A stretch of DNA of 64,000 nt from Martinezella miluonensis (GTDB lineage: Bacteria; Pseudomonadota; Alphaproteobacteria; Rhizobiales; Rhizobiaceae). The translations under genes and the position numbers were made by a program. Positions 47,185-56,850 of the stretch are shown here, piece by piece. Position 1 is the first letter of the stretch. Every line of letters begins with the position of its first letter. Below the pieces are notes generated by a model, which was not told where the DNA came from, made no database searches, and worked only from the letters and a program-made list of their open reading frames with translations. The stretch is taken from NCBI RefSeq assembly GCF_900094545.1, contig NZ_FMAH01000006.1:122745-186744 (forward strand). Reading direction: 5' to 3'.

Positions 47185-47610
47185 ATGGAACCGATGCTTT
47201 CTCAAGACATCGCCGCCAAGCCGATGCCGGCAGCGGCCATTGCCGCGGCTGATACAGCAGACCCGGTCCTGCCGCTCGAGCTTCTCGAACTTGAGCTTTC
47301 GCTCGAAGGTTTTTCCGGTGGCGAGCCCTCTTTCTGCGAAGCCGTACGACGCGCGGCCTCGTCCGTGCGCGGCGACTTCCTGTTCGATCTTCCCGCCACG
47401 GGCTTGATCCCCGATTGCCGCAGGCTGGCGGTGATCAGGATTCCGGAACCGGACGCGACGATGCGCACCCTTTTTGCGGCGCTCGACGAAGACGGGGCGG
47501 AAATCCACCTGCTGCAGCCGGATGAGGAAACCGAACACCTGCTGCGTTTCGCCGATGCCTTCGTCAACCTGCTGCAGCGGCTGCCTGAAAGGCTGAGAGA
47601 AGCAGCCTAG
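47185..47610 (+). CDS. Hypothetical protein
   Basis: A 141-residue protein from the ATG after AAGGGA; a TTG start 22 codons upstream is possible but unlikely. It contains a run of Ala-rich low-complexity residues near the start, then a folded-looking body with RRLAVIRIPEPDATMRTLFAALDEDG and a C-terminal helix LLRFADAFVNLLQRLPERLREAA. I do not recognise the family. It is divergent from the DUF1499 gene. Confidence 0.6.
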   Translation: MEPMLSQDIAAKPMPAAAIAAADTADPVLPLELLELELSLEGFSGGEPSFCEAVRRAASSVRGDFLFDLPATGLIPDCRRLAVIRIPEPDATMRTLFAALDEDGAEIHLLQPDEETEHLLRFADAFVNLLQRLPERLREAA

Positions 47611-47662
47611 GGCAGTTCAGTTCTTCACGGATCTGAGAACCGCTCTCACTTGTTGTTTTTAC

Positions 47663-47706
47663 GCAATTCCGGACGGAAAACCGCTGCGCACCTTTCCTGG
47701 AATTGC
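47663..47706. repeat. Rhizobial short palindromic repeat, copy B
   Basis: GCAATTCCGGACGGAAAACC to CTTTCCTGGAATTGC. The ends GCAATTCC and GGAATTGC are exactly complementary, so it can form a hairpin. Confidence 0.8.
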
Positions 47707-47803
47707 TCTTGGCGTTCCGGCCTGCGACGACGATAGGCCTTTCGCGCGCTCAGCCGCGACGCTATAATTCATGATTGCATCTCTGCATTCAGGACATCAA
47801 GTC

Positions 47804-48085
47804 ATGCGTATCGCCGCTTCCATCTTCTCCCTCCTCGCCATCGCCTTCGTGCTCTCGTCGTGCCAGACGGCCGAGGAAATCCGAGCGGCCGACGAGGCAA
47901 GATGCGGCAGCTACGGCTTCAAGCGCGGCTCGGAGAATTTTGCCAATTGCCTGATGAATCAGGATCTTAGCCGACGCGCGGATCAGCGCGCCTTTATGGA
48001 AAGCAACAATGATTTCTTCTGGGGGCCGACAGTCGTGGTCGGCGGTCCGGGATATTACTATCATCGCGGCTACTGGCGCCGCTAA
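47804..48085 (+). CDS. Small lipoprotein of unknown function
   Basis: A 93-residue protein with a signal peptide ending in VLSSC, a lipobox. The mature part has CGSYGF and NCL cysteines and ends in a tyrosine-glycine-rich tail (GGPGYYYHRGYWRR) common among small rhizobial envelope proteins. AGGA precedes the ATG. It converges with ppdK. Confidence 0.75.
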   Translation: MRIAASIFSLLAIAFVLSSCQTAEEIRAADEARCGSYGFKRGSENFANCLMNQDLSRRADQRAFMESNNDFFWGPTVVVGGPGYYYHRGYWRR

Positions 48086-48112
48086 ACGAAAACGGCGTTC
48101 CACCTAATAATG

Positions 48113-50779
48113 TCAAGCTCGTCCCTTGATCGCCGCTTGCGCGGCTGCGAGCCGTGCGATCGGCACGCGGAAGGGTGAGCAGGACACGTAATCCAGTCCG
48201 ATATCCTCGCAGAAATGGATAGAGGCGGGATCGCCGCCATGCTCGCCGCAGATGCCGAGCTTCATGTCGTTGCGCGTGCGGCGGCCGCGTTCGGCAGCGA
48301 TGCGGATCAGTTCCCCTACCCCGTCGAAATCGAGAGATATGAACGGGTCGTGCTCGATGATGCCCTTGCGCTGATAGGTCGGAATGAAGGCAGCGGCATC
48401 GTCGCGCGATATGCCGAAGGTGGTCTGCGTTAGGTCGTTGGTGCCGAAGGAGAAGAATTCGGCGGCCTCAGCGATGATATGGGCACGCAATGCCGCGCGC
48501 GGCAGCTCGATCATCGTGCCGACGAGATAATCGATCTTCATCTTCGCTTCGGACATGACGGTACGGGCCACCTCGTCGATGCGGTCCTTGACGTAGTCGA
48601 GCTCCGAACGCAGGCCGACCAACGGCACCATGATCTCGGGCACGACGGCGGCACCCGTCTCGCGTGCCGCCAGAACCGCCGCCTCGAAGATCGCCCGCGC
48701 CTGCATCTCGACAATCTCGGGGTAGGAAATCGCCAGCCGGCAACCGCGATGGCCAAGCATGGGATTGAACTCATGCAGGGCATCGACGCGCTGGCGCAGC
48801 ATGGCTGGCTCCATGCCCATGCTGCCGGCAACCTCGGCAATCTCCTCGTCTGTCTTCGGGAGGAATTCATGCAGCGGCGGGTCGAGCAGGCGAATGGTCA
48901 CCGGCAGGCCGTGCATGATGACGAACATGCCGGTGAAGTCGAGCCGCTGCATCGGCATCAGCTTGGCAAGAGCTGCACGACGTCCTGCCTCATCTTCGGC
49001 AAGGATCATCTCGCGCATCACATGAATGCGGTCGCCCTCGAAAAACATATGTTCGGTACGGCAAAGCCCGATGCCTTCGGCACCGAAGGAGCGCGCGGCC
49101 CGCGCATCGGCCGGCGTGTCCGCATTGGTGCGCACCGTCATGCGGCGCGCGCGATCGGCCCAGGTCATGATGCGCCCGAAATCACCGGAAAGCTCCGGCT
49201 GGATCATCGGCACCTCGCCCTTCAGCACCTGGCCGGTGGAGCCGTCGATCGTGATGATGTCACCCCTCGTCAAGGTGACGCCGATGCCGATCAGCCTTTC
49301 ATTGCGCATATCGATGCGCATGGTGCCGGCACCGACGACGCAGGGGATGCCCATGCCACGGGCGACGACGGCCGCGTGACTGGTCATGCCGCCGCGGGTG
49401 GTGAGGATCGCCTCGGCCGCATGCATGCCGTGAATATCTTCGGGACTGGTTTCGATCCGCACGAGAATGGCCTTTCGGCCTTCCTCTTCGGCGACGATCG
49501 CCTCTTCGGCGGTAAAGACGATCTCGCCGGTAGCAGCACCGGGCGAAGCGGGAAGGCCGGATCCGATGACATCGCGGCGGACGCGCGGATCGATGGTCGG
49601 ATGCAGCAGCTGATCGAGCGTCATCGGGTCGATGCGGGAGACGGCTTCGTCTTCCGTGATCATCCCCTCGTCGACCATATCGACGGCGATCTTCATGGCG
49701 GCCTTGGTGGTGCGCTTGCCGGCGCGGGTCTGTAGCATCCAGAGCTTGCCGCGCTCGATGGTGAATTCCAGATCCTGAACGTCGCGATAATGCGCTTCCA
49801 GTTGCGCACAGATGCTCCGGAACTCGGCGAAGGCTTCCGGCATCAGCTTTTCCATCGACGGTCGTTCATAGCCGGAGGCGATCCGGGCAGCCTCGGTGAT
49901 GCTCTGCGGCGTGCGGATACCGGCGACGACATCTTCCCCCTGCGCATTGACGAGGAATTCGCCGTAAAGCTCCTTCTCGCCCGTCGACGGATTGCGGGTG
50001 AAGGCGACCCCGGTCGCCGAGGAATTGCCGAGATTGCCGAAAACCATCGCCTGAATATTGACGGCGGTGCCCCAAACCTCGGGAATATTGTGCAAATGGC
50101 GATAGGTGACGGCGCGCGCGTTCATCCAGCTGGAAAAGACGGCGGAGACGGCGCCCCAGAGCTGGACTTCAGGCTCCTGCGGAAAGGCCTGGCCCAACTC
50201 CTCCACGATGACCGACTTGTAGAGCGAGACAACATGCTGCCATTCAACTGCTGTCAGGTCGGTGTCGAACTCATGGCCGAACCGAGCCTTCTCATCCTCG
50301 AGAATTTCCTCGAAAACCTCGTTGTCGAGACCCATGACCACATCGGCATACATCTGGATGAAGCGGCGGTAACTGTCCCAGGCGAAGCGTGCGTCCCCGG
50401 CATCGTGGCCGAGCGCCTGCACCGTGGTATCGTTAAGACCGAGATTGAGGACCGTATCCATCATGCCAGGCATGGAAGCACGGCCGCCAGAACGCACGGA
50501 AACCAGCAGCGGCCGCACGATATCGCCGAATTTACGCCCTGTAATGGCCTCCATCTGCTTCAGGCCCTGCATGACCTGCGGTTTCAGCTCATCAGGGATG
50601 ATGCGGCCATTCTTGTAATAGGAAGTGCAGGCGTCGCAGACGATCGTCAATCCTGGAGGGACCGGCATGCCGAGACTGCACATCTCGGCAAGGTTCGCGC
50701 CCTTGCCGCCGAGCCTCGCATAGTCTGCAGCGCCTCCCTCGGCCTTGCCGTCGCCGAATGTATAAACCCACTTCGTCAT
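48113..50779 (-). CDS. ppdK: Pyruvate, phosphate dikinase
   Basis: An 888-residue enzyme interconverting pyruvate, ATP and phosphate with phosphoenolpyruvate, AMP and pyrophosphate. The N-terminal ATP-grasp domain contains LGGKGANLAEM and VRSGGRASMPGMMDTVLNLGLND. The phosphohistidine lies in TRGGMTSHAAVVARGMGIPCVVG near 460. The C-terminal PEP/pyruvate barrel contains LGHRGCRLAISYPE, FSFGTNDLTQTTFG and CGEHGGDP with the catalytic Cys. In rhizobia it feeds gluconeogenesis from C4 and C3 substrates. I placed the start at MTKWVYTFG rather than 36 codons upstream. Confidence 0.96.
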   Translation of the reverse strand: MTKWVYTFGDGKAEGGAADYARLGGKGANLAEMCSLGMPVPPGLTIVCDACTSYYKNGRIIPDELKPQVMQGLKQMEAITGRKFGDIVRPLLVSVRSGGRASMPGMMDTVLNLGLNDTTVQALGHDAGDARFAWDSYRRFIQMYADVVMGLDNEVFEEILEDEKARFGHEFDTDLTAVEWQHVVSLYKSVIVEELGQAFPQEPEVQLWGAVSAVFSSWMNARAVTYRHLHNIPEVWGTAVNIQAMVFGNLGNSSATGVAFTRNPSTGEKELYGEFLVNAQGEDVVAGIRTPQSITEAARIASGYERPSMEKLMPEAFAEFRSICAQLEAHYRDVQDLEFTIERGKLWMLQTRAGKRTTKAAMKIAVDMVDEGMITEDEAVSRIDPMTLDQLLHPTIDPRVRRDVIGSGLPASPGAATGEIVFTAEEAIVAEEEGRKAILVRIETSPEDIHGMHAAEAILTTRGGMTSHAAVVARGMGIPCVVGAGTMRIDMRNERLIGIGVTLTRGDIITIDGSTGQVLKGEVPMIQPELSGDFGRIMTWADRARRMTVRTNADTPADARAARSFGAEGIGLCRTEHMFFEGDRIHVMREMILAEDEAGRRAALAKLMPMQRLDFTGMFVIMHGLPVTIRLLDPPLHEFLPKTDEEIAEVAGSMGMEPAMLRQRVDALHEFNPMLGHRGCRLAISYPEIVEMQARAIFEAAVLAARETGAAVVPEIMVPLVGLRSELDYVKDRIDEVARTVMSEAKMKIDYLVGTMIELPRAALRAHIIAEAAEFFSFGTNDLTQTTFGISRDDAAAFIPTYQRKGIIEHDPFISLDFDGVGELIRIAAERGRRTRNDMKLGICGEHGGDPASIHFCEDIGLDYVSCSPFRVPIARLAAAQAAIKGRA

Positions 50780-50851
50780 TGTCTCGTCCAACTCCCGGGT
50801 TGAACTTAATTCATTGAGGCGCAAATGAAAATCGACAAATACGGCAAAATG

Positions 50852-50864
50852 TTGCGCTGCACAA
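50852..50864. promoter_or_regulatory. Small palindrome upstream of ppdK
   Basis: TTGCGC-t-GCACAA, five of six positions matching, about 75 bases before the ppdK start in an AT-rich stretch where the promoter should be. TGC/GCA-rich dyads of this kind are reported for PhaR/AniA-type regulators in rhizobia; the link is from memory and weak. Confidence 0.3.
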
Positions 50865-50915
50865 TAAATATGGTGCACAGGCCTCATATTTCAATCGATT
50901 GGTCCGAATCGGCGT

Positions 50916-52241
50916 CTAGGATTGCGTTTCTCGCTGCGCCAATATCTTGTCGATCCGCATGCCGTCGAGATCGACGATCTCGAAATGCCAACCGCCGAAG
51001 GTGAAGCTTTCGCCCACCTCGGGCAGGTGGCCGAGCTGGTAAAGGGCGAAGCCAGCAAGCGTGTGGAAATTGACGTCTTCCTCACCCTCGCGCAGACCGA
51101 GCCTCGCAAAGGCATCATAAACCGGCATCATGCCTTCCATCAGCAGCGAGCCGTCGGCACGCTCGACCACGTCGGGCGTCTCGTTTTCCATATCGGGCAG
51201 ATCGCCGGCAATCGCCTCCAGCAGATCCGTCTGGGTGACGATGCCTTCCAGGCTGCCATACTCGTCGATGACCATGGCAAGGCGGACAGGCGCACGCTTG
51301 AAGTTTTCGAGCACTTTGAAGACGGCTGTGGACTCGTGGACGACAAGCGGCTGGCGGATAACGGCCATCGGGTTCAGTGGCTCGCCGTTCAAAAGCTGAT
51401 CAAGCAGATCCTTCTTCAGGATCATGCCGATCGGCTCGTCGATCGAACCACGCGCGACGAGAAGCTGCTCGAAACGACTTTCGCGAATGGTCTTCTGTAT
51501 CTCCGCCGGCGTATCGTCGGTATCGATCCAGTCGACCTCCAGCCGCGGCGTCATGATGTTGGAGACATCGCGGTTGCCGATATTGAAGACACGTTCGACC
51601 AGATCCTGCTGTGCTTGCTCAAGAAGGCCGGCTTCCTGGCTTTCAGCGATCAGGAGCTTGATCTCGGCGGGCGAATGCAGCGACCCCTCGCCGGCACCCG
51701 GCTGCAGCCCGAAAAGACGCAGGACCAGATTGCCGAGACCATTGAGCACGGTGATCGCTGGGCGCAGCAGGAATAGGAACAAGCCGAGCGGCCGCACCAC
51801 GCCTAGAGCCGTCCCCTCGCTGCGCTGCAAGGCCAGGCTCTTCGGCGCGAGTTCGCCGAGCACGATATGCAGAGCGGTGATGATGATGAAGGAGATGGCG
51901 ACGGCGATCGCATGAGAGCTGGCCGCGGCCCATGCTCCGGGCAGGAAATCGAGAAGCGGTTCCAGGAGATGGGCGAGTGCGGGCTCGCCGACCCAGCCGA
52001 GGGCGAGCGAGGAAATCGTGATGCCAAGCTGCGTAGCCGCCAGATTGGCGTCGAGATTGTCGACCGCCTTCTGCAGCGACTTGGCGTTCATCCGCCCTTC
52101 GGCAACCAGCTCCGTCACGCGGCTGCGGCGAACGGAAACCAGAGAAAACTCAGCCGCAACGAAAAAGCCATTGGCGGCAACGAGCAGCAGCACGGCGAGT
52201 ATTCCGAGGAAATCGAAAATACCGCCACCAGATCCAGACAT
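50916..52241 (-). CDS. CorC/HlyC-family transporter-associated protein with CNNM and CBS domains
   Basis: A 441-residue membrane protein. Four hydrophobic segments in the first 190 residues form the CNNM (DUF21) domain, with LLVAANGFFVAAEFSLVSVRRSRV and LGITISSLALGWVGEPALAHLLEPLL. A CBS pair follows (about 215 to 340: MTPRLEVDWIDTDDTPAEI and AVFKVLENFKRAPVRLAMVIDEYGSLEGIVTQTDLLEAI), then a CorC/HlyC domain at the C terminus. Often annotated as hemolysin; magnesium or cobalt efflux is the more likely role. Confidence 0.92.
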   Translation of the reverse strand: MSGSGGGIFDFLGILAVLLLVAANGFFVAAEFSLVSVRRSRVTELVAEGRMNAKSLQKAVDNLDANLAATQLGITISSLALGWVGEPALAHLLEPLLDFLPGAWAAASSHAIAVAISFIIITALHIVLGELAPKSLALQRSEGTALGVVRPLGLFLFLLRPAITVLNGLGNLVLRLFGLQPGAGEGSLHSPAEIKLLIAESQEAGLLEQAQQDLVERVFNIGNRDVSNIMTPRLEVDWIDTDDTPAEIQKTIRESRFEQLLVARGSIDEPIGMILKKDLLDQLLNGEPLNPMAVIRQPLVVHESTAVFKVLENFKRAPVRLAMVIDEYGSLEGIVTQTDLLEAIAGDLPDMENETPDVVERADGSLLMEGMMPVYDAFARLGLREGEEDVNFHTLAGFALYQLGHLPEVGESFTFGGWHFEIVDLDGMRIDKILAQRETQS

Positions 52242-52380
52242 ACTTCCCTTCCGGGCGGATTAGCGCCACATGTTGTTGATCGAAAACGAAACTATCACGC
52301 TTTCAGGCTGTGCGGCAGCCGAAGCGGCAATTTCTTGTTTATATTAGAACAGTTTTCTTCCATTCCCGGCGGAACGGCCC

Positions 52381-55300
52381 TCAGGCGATCTCGCGCAGGC
52401 GCTCGGCCGTCTGCAGATCGACGGAGACGAGCTGCGAGACGCCCTGCTCGGCCATGGTCACGCCAAAGAGGCGATCCATACGCGCCATGGTGATGGGATT
52501 ATGGGTGATGACCACGAACCGCGTCTCTGTCGAAGCAGCCATCTCGTCCATCAGATTGCAATAGCGCTCGACATTGTGGTCGTCGAGCGGCGCGTCCACT
52601 TCGTCCAGAACGCAGATCGGCGCTGGATTGGTGAGAAACACGGCGAAGATCAGCGCCATGGCCGTCAGCGCCTGTTCGCCGCCCGAAAGCAGCGTCATGG
52701 TCTGCGGCTTCTTGCCTGGCGGGCGGGCGAGGATTTCCAGGCCTGCCTCCAGCGGATCGTCGGATTCGATGAGCTGAAGTTCGGCCGTGCCGCCGCCGAA
52801 AAGGTGCGTGAACAGCCGCTGGAATTGCGCATTGACGATGTCGAAGGCGACGATGAGACGCTCGCGGCCCTCGCGATTGAGACTCTGGATCGCGCCGCGC
52901 AGCTTCCGGATGGCGTCGATGACGTCATCGCGCTCCTTGATCAGTGCCTGCAGCCGCTCCGTCAGCTCCTTGCTCTCTTCCTCGGCGCGCAGGTTGACGG
53001 CGCCGAGACGCTCACGCTCCATCTTCAGCCGTTCCAGCTCGCGCTCAACCTCACGCAGGTCCGGCACGCCTTGCGACGGCGACAGGCCGGTCAGGCGCAT
53101 GGCCTCATGCGGCTCGACATTGAGGGCCTGGCGGATGCGCAGCTCGCTTTCCTGCCGGCGCTCCCGCGCAGACACCAGCCGCTCCTCGATGCGCCCGCGC
53201 TTTTCACGGCTTTCGGCGAGTTCGGACAGCGCGGTTGCGGCATGACGATCGGCCTCGCGTTGAACGACCTCGGCTTCGGCAAGACGGTCGGCGGCGGCAC
53301 GGCGGGCTTCGTCAGCCTTCTGCAGCTCGTTCATCAATGCGCGGCGCTTGTCGTCGAATTCATCCGGCGCAAGATCGAGCTCGGAAGCCTCATCACGCGC
53401 TTCCTCTTCGCGGTCGCGCAGCGTTTGAATATGTTCTTCGGCGCTCACGGCGCGCTGGCGCCATGTGTCGCGCTCCTGCCGGATGGCCAGAACGCGCCGC
53501 TGTCGTGCCTCGTTTTCCCGGTTCAAGCCCTCATGACGAGCGCGGGCTTCGGCCAGAGCGCCGCGATCCGTCGCGACTTCCACCTGCTGATTGCGCAGCT
53601 TCAAATCAACGGCTGCGAGATCCGGCGCATCTTCCAGTTCGATGCGGGCATTTTCGTCCTGCATCGCCACATCTTCCAGCTGCTCCTGCAGCCCGCTGAC
53701 CGCCTCGGCGATCACGTCGCGGCGGCGGATGAGATCGCCGGAGGCCCGCTCGGCAGCGGCAAGCGCTTCACGAGCCTCGGCCAGATGCCGGGCAGAGAGC
53801 CGGCTGGCATCGCGGGCGGTGGCCAGACGACCTTCTTCGCCCCTGATCGCATCCGCGGCTGCCGAAAGGCGCTCTTCAGCCTCCATGAGCACATCGCGAG
53901 CGAGTTCAGCTTCGGCTTCCAGCTCGGAGAGGCGGTTCTTCTGGGCCAGCCGCAAGGCAGCCGCACTCGGCGCATCAGCACCGGTCACATGGCCATCCCA
54001 GCGGAACACGGCGCCATCCCTGGTCACCAGCCGCTGTCCCGGCTTCAGCTCCGGCATCAGCCGCAGGGCGTCCTCTGCCGAAACGATGCCGATCTGACGA
54101 AGGCACCTCGTCAACGCCGCCGGCGCGCCGACATGGGTGATCAACGGCACAACGCCTCCCGGCAGCGCAGGGTCGCTCGGACCGCTGCCGTTGTCCGACC
54201 AATAGACCGGAGCCTGGGCATCGAGCGAGGATTCCAGATCGTCGCCGAGAGCAGCGCCGAGAGCAGTCTCGAAGCCGCGGTCGACGCGCAGCTCCTCGGC
54301 AACAGGCGAAAAGGCGCCCGACGTATCGCCCGCCGCCAACATCTTGGAAATGGTGCGCGCTTCGGTTTCGAGCGCATTCAGACGCGCCCGCGCCTGCTCA
54401 ACCGGCCCGCGCGACAGCGCCTCTGTTTCGCGAGCCCTAGCAAGAACCGCTTCGATGCGCTGGATCTCGCCTTCCGCATCCGCAACGGCGTTTTCCGCCG
54501 CCTCGACCATATCGCGCTTCTCGCTGGGGTCAGGCAGATCGGCCATCTTCTCGTCGATGGCGGCAAGTTCGCGGTTCGCTTCGTCCGCCTGGCGTTCCAG
54601 CCTCATCTTACGGTCGGCAAGATCGCGAATGGCGCGTTCGAGCTGATTGCGGGCAGCCGCAGCCTCGGCGCGTTCTGCGGTCAGGGCGGTAAAAATCCGC
54701 TCGCTGTCGGCAAGCTTGGCGGCCGCTTCTTCGAAGGCCAATCGCGTCTCCTCGGCAAGCCTGCCGGAATCGGCAAGAATGTCGGCAAGATCTGCTTCTT
54801 CCGCGTCCAACTTGGCGAGGATGGAAGCGTTGTCGGCAACGAGGCGCTCCTCGCGGCGGATGTCTTCGGCCAGTTGCGCCAGCCGGCGGGTCAGCTCGTC
54901 GCGCCGGCGCAAGATGCGATTGGCGTCCTCTTCCAGCTGGTTGCGGGCGAACTGCAGCCGCTGCAAGGCGGCAGCAGCCTTCGCCTCGTCATCGCGCAAC
55001 TCCGGCAGCTTGAAGCTGGCTATGCCTTGCGCTTTTGCCGCCTCCATCTGGATCTGCGCCCTTTCGGCGACGAGCACGGTTGCCTGGTTGAGCGCGCTAT
55101 CAGCCTCTGCTTCGGCCTCCTTGGCCTGCACCCAGCGGATATGCAGCAGCATCGCCTCACGGGCGCGAATATCCGCCGAGAGCATCTTGAAACGGTTGGC
55201 CTGGCGCGCCTGACGCTTCAGACTCTCGATCTGGCTTTCGAGCTGCGACGTCACATCATCGAGCCGCTCGAGATTGCTTTCGGCGGCGCGTAGCCGCAAC

Positions 55301-55842
55301 TCGGCCTCGTGGCGGCGCGAATGCAGGCCGGAAATGCCTGCCGCCTCTTCCAGGAGCTGGCGGCGTGCCTGCGGCTTTGCCTGGATCAGCTCGCCGATAC
55401 GCCCCTGCCCGACCATCGACGGCGAGCGGGCGCCGGTGGAGGCATCGGCAAACAGCAGCTGCACATCCTTGGCGCGCGCTTCCTTGCCGTTGATACGGTA
55501 GACAGAGCCTTGCTCGCGCTCGATGCGGCGCGTCACCTGGATTTCGTCGCTATCGTTGAAGGCTGCAGGCGCGGTGCGGTCGCTATTGTCGAGATAAAGG
55601 CCAACTTCGGCGGTATTGCGCGCCGGACGGTTACCCGATCCGGAGAAGATGACGTCGTCCATGCCGGAGGCACGCATGTTCTTGTAGGAATTCTCGCCCA
55701 TCACCCAGCGCAGCGCTTCGACCAGGTTGGACTTGCCGCAGCCGTTCGGCCCGACGACGCCGGTCAGGCCGCGCTCGATGACGAATTCGCCCGGCTCTAC
55801 GAAGGATTTGAAACCGACGAGTCGAAGCCTGTTGAACTTCAT
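52381..55842 (-). CDS. smc: Chromosome segregation protein SMC
   Basis: A 1153-residue SMC ATPase. The Walker A motif is GVVGPNGCGKSNLVEALRWVMGE near 35, the signature LLSGGEQALTAMALIF near 1060, and Walker B ICVLDEVDAPLDDHN near 1085. Long coiled-coil arms rich in Ala, Glu and Arg flank a hinge at about 530 to 650 (VAEELRVDRGFETALGAALGDDL). It compacts and helps separate the chromosome with ScpAB. The dsbA-like gene lies 150 bases upstream in the same direction, separated by a short hairpin element. Confidence 0.97.
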   Translation of the reverse strand: MKFNRLRLVGFKSFVEPGEFVIERGLTGVVGPNGCGKSNLVEALRWVMGENSYKNMRASGMDDVIFSGSGNRPARNTAEVGLYLDNSDRTAPAAFNDSDEIQVTRRIEREQGSVYRINGKEARAKDVQLLFADASTGARSPSMVGQGRIGELIQAKPQARRQLLEEAAGISGLHSRRHEAELRLRAAESNLERLDDVTSQLESQIESLKRQARQANRFKMLSADIRAREAMLLHIRWVQAKEAEAEADSALNQATVLVAERAQIQMEAAKAQGIASFKLPELRDDEAKAAAALQRLQFARNQLEEDANRILRRRDELTRRLAQLAEDIRREERLVADNASILAKLDAEEADLADILADSGRLAEETRLAFEEAAAKLADSERIFTALTAERAEAAAARNQLERAIRDLADRKMRLERQADEANRELAAIDEKMADLPDPSEKRDMVEAAENAVADAEGEIQRIEAVLARARETEALSRGPVEQARARLNALETEARTISKMLAAGDTSGAFSPVAEELRVDRGFETALGAALGDDLESSLDAQAPVYWSDNGSGPSDPALPGGVVPLITHVGAPAALTRCLRQIGIVSAEDALRLMPELKPGQRLVTRDGAVFRWDGHVTGADAPSAAALRLAQKNRLSELEAEAELARDVLMEAEERLSAAADAIRGEEGRLATARDASRLSARHLAEAREALAAAERASGDLIRRRDVIAEAVSGLQEQLEDVAMQDENARIELEDAPDLAAVDLKLRNQQVEVATDRGALAEARARHEGLNRENEARQRRVLAIRQERDTWRQRAVSAEEHIQTLRDREEEARDEASELDLAPDEFDDKRRALMNELQKADEARRAAADRLAEAEVVQREADRHAATALSELAESREKRGRIEERLVSARERRQESELRIRQALNVEPHEAMRLTGLSPSQGVPDLREVERELERLKMERERLGAVNLRAEEESKELTERLQALIKERDDVIDAIRKLRGAIQSLNREGRERLIVAFDIVNAQFQRLFTHLFGGGTAELQLIESDDPLEAGLEILARPPGKKPQTMTLLSGGEQALTAMALIFAVFLTNPAPICVLDEVDAPLDDHNVERYCNLMDEMAASTETRFVVITHNPITMARMDRLFGVTMAEQGVSQLVSVDLQTAERLREIA

Positions 55843-55853
55843 AGGGTATGCCC

Positions 55854-55876
55854 CCTTCTCCTTTTGAAGGAGAAGG
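55854..55876. repeat. Short hairpin element upstream of smc
   Basis: CCTTCTCCTT and AAGGAGAAGG are perfectly complementary around a three-base loop. This arm also occurs in the mosaic repeat between betB and betA, so it is probably a fragment of the same repeat family. Confidence 0.55.
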
Positions 55877-55992
55877 TCGCGCGCAAAGTGACCATTAGGG
55901 ATGCCGAGGCGGCGTCCGTGGGCTCGTACGTAGAGAGGTGCGTCACAGGCGCGCGACCATGGCCGCCCGCCTGTGGTTCAAAAAGGCGCGGA

Positions 55993-56682
55993 TCAGAGCA
56001 GGCTGTCGATAAGCTTCGACATGGCACCAATAGACATGTCCCCTGCATAGCGCTTGCCATTGATCAGGAAGGTCGGCGTTGCGTTGACGCCGAAATCCTT
56101 GGCTGCGCGTTCACGTACGGAGTTGACATCATCCAGAAGCTTCTGGTTCGTCAAGCATTTCGTGAAGCTATCCTCAGTAAAACCGGCCAGTTTCGACATT
56201 TGCAGCAATGCGGCGCGGCCATCGACATCGGGCGAAGCCCAGGCGATCTGCTGCTTGAACAGCATTTCGACCATCGGCATGTACTGTTCCTGCGGCGCGC
56301 AACGGGCCAGCATGAAGGCGGCGGCGGCACGCGGATCGAACGGGAATTCGCGGATGAGGAAGCGAACCTTGCCGGTATCGACATACTTCTGCTTGATCGT
56401 ATCGAAGGTCGTGACGGCGAAATGCGCGCAATGCGGGCAGGTCAGCGACATGTATTCGACGATCCTGACCGGGGCATCTTCCTTGCCGAATGCGACTTCC
56501 GGCAGCGGGCCGGGCTTCAGCACCTCGTTCATGTCGACATTGCCATCCGACGGAGGAATGGCGTCGTCGCCGGACGCGGCGGATGCGGTGTCGGCAAAGG
56601 CAGCGAACGTCACAGAAAGGGCTGCAACGGCAGAACCGCCCAGCAGGTGGCGTTTGGTCAAGAGCATGTCGGACATCGGCAT
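55993..56682 (-). CDS. DsbA-family thiol-disulfide oxidoreductase
   Basis: A 229-residue periplasmic protein. The leader MLLTKRHLLGGSAVAALSVTFAA is an N-terminal signal ending near an Ala-x-Ala site. The thioredoxin-fold active site is TCPHC near residue 81, with a cis-Pro loop at GVNATPTFLINGKRYAG. It resembles the DsbA-like proteins found upstream of smc in Rhizobiales, and may oxidise or isomerise exported proteins. A Met two codons later could also be the start. Confidence 0.92.
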   Translation of the reverse strand: MPMSDMLLTKRHLLGGSAVAALSVTFAAFADTASAASGDDAIPPSDGNVDMNEVLKPGPLPEVAFGKEDAPVRIVEYMSLTCPHCAHFAVTTFDTIKQKYVDTGKVRFLIREFPFDPRAAAAFMLARCAPQEQYMPMVEMLFKQQIAWASPDVDGRAALLQMSKLAGFTEDSFTKCLTNQKLLDDVNSVRERAAKDFGVNATPTFLINGKRYAGDMSIGAMSKLIDSLL

Positions 56683-56850
56683 AGAGTCACCCGTCGTTAA
56701 AAGAGGTCTTCGAATGTTTCATGCGATATAACGGCTGGTTGCCGCTAACAAGGCACGCTTGACCAACTTTCTTCAAAGAATTGTGACCTGGCAAAGACAA
56801 ACAACTTAAATTTCCTCCGCAATTCACGAAACAGCGGCTCGCCCGGCCTT

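Noticed and set aside
52501..55293. 930-codon plus-strand frame
   Set aside because: Exact antisense shadow of smc; the composition is Arg/Leu/His-rich without any domain.
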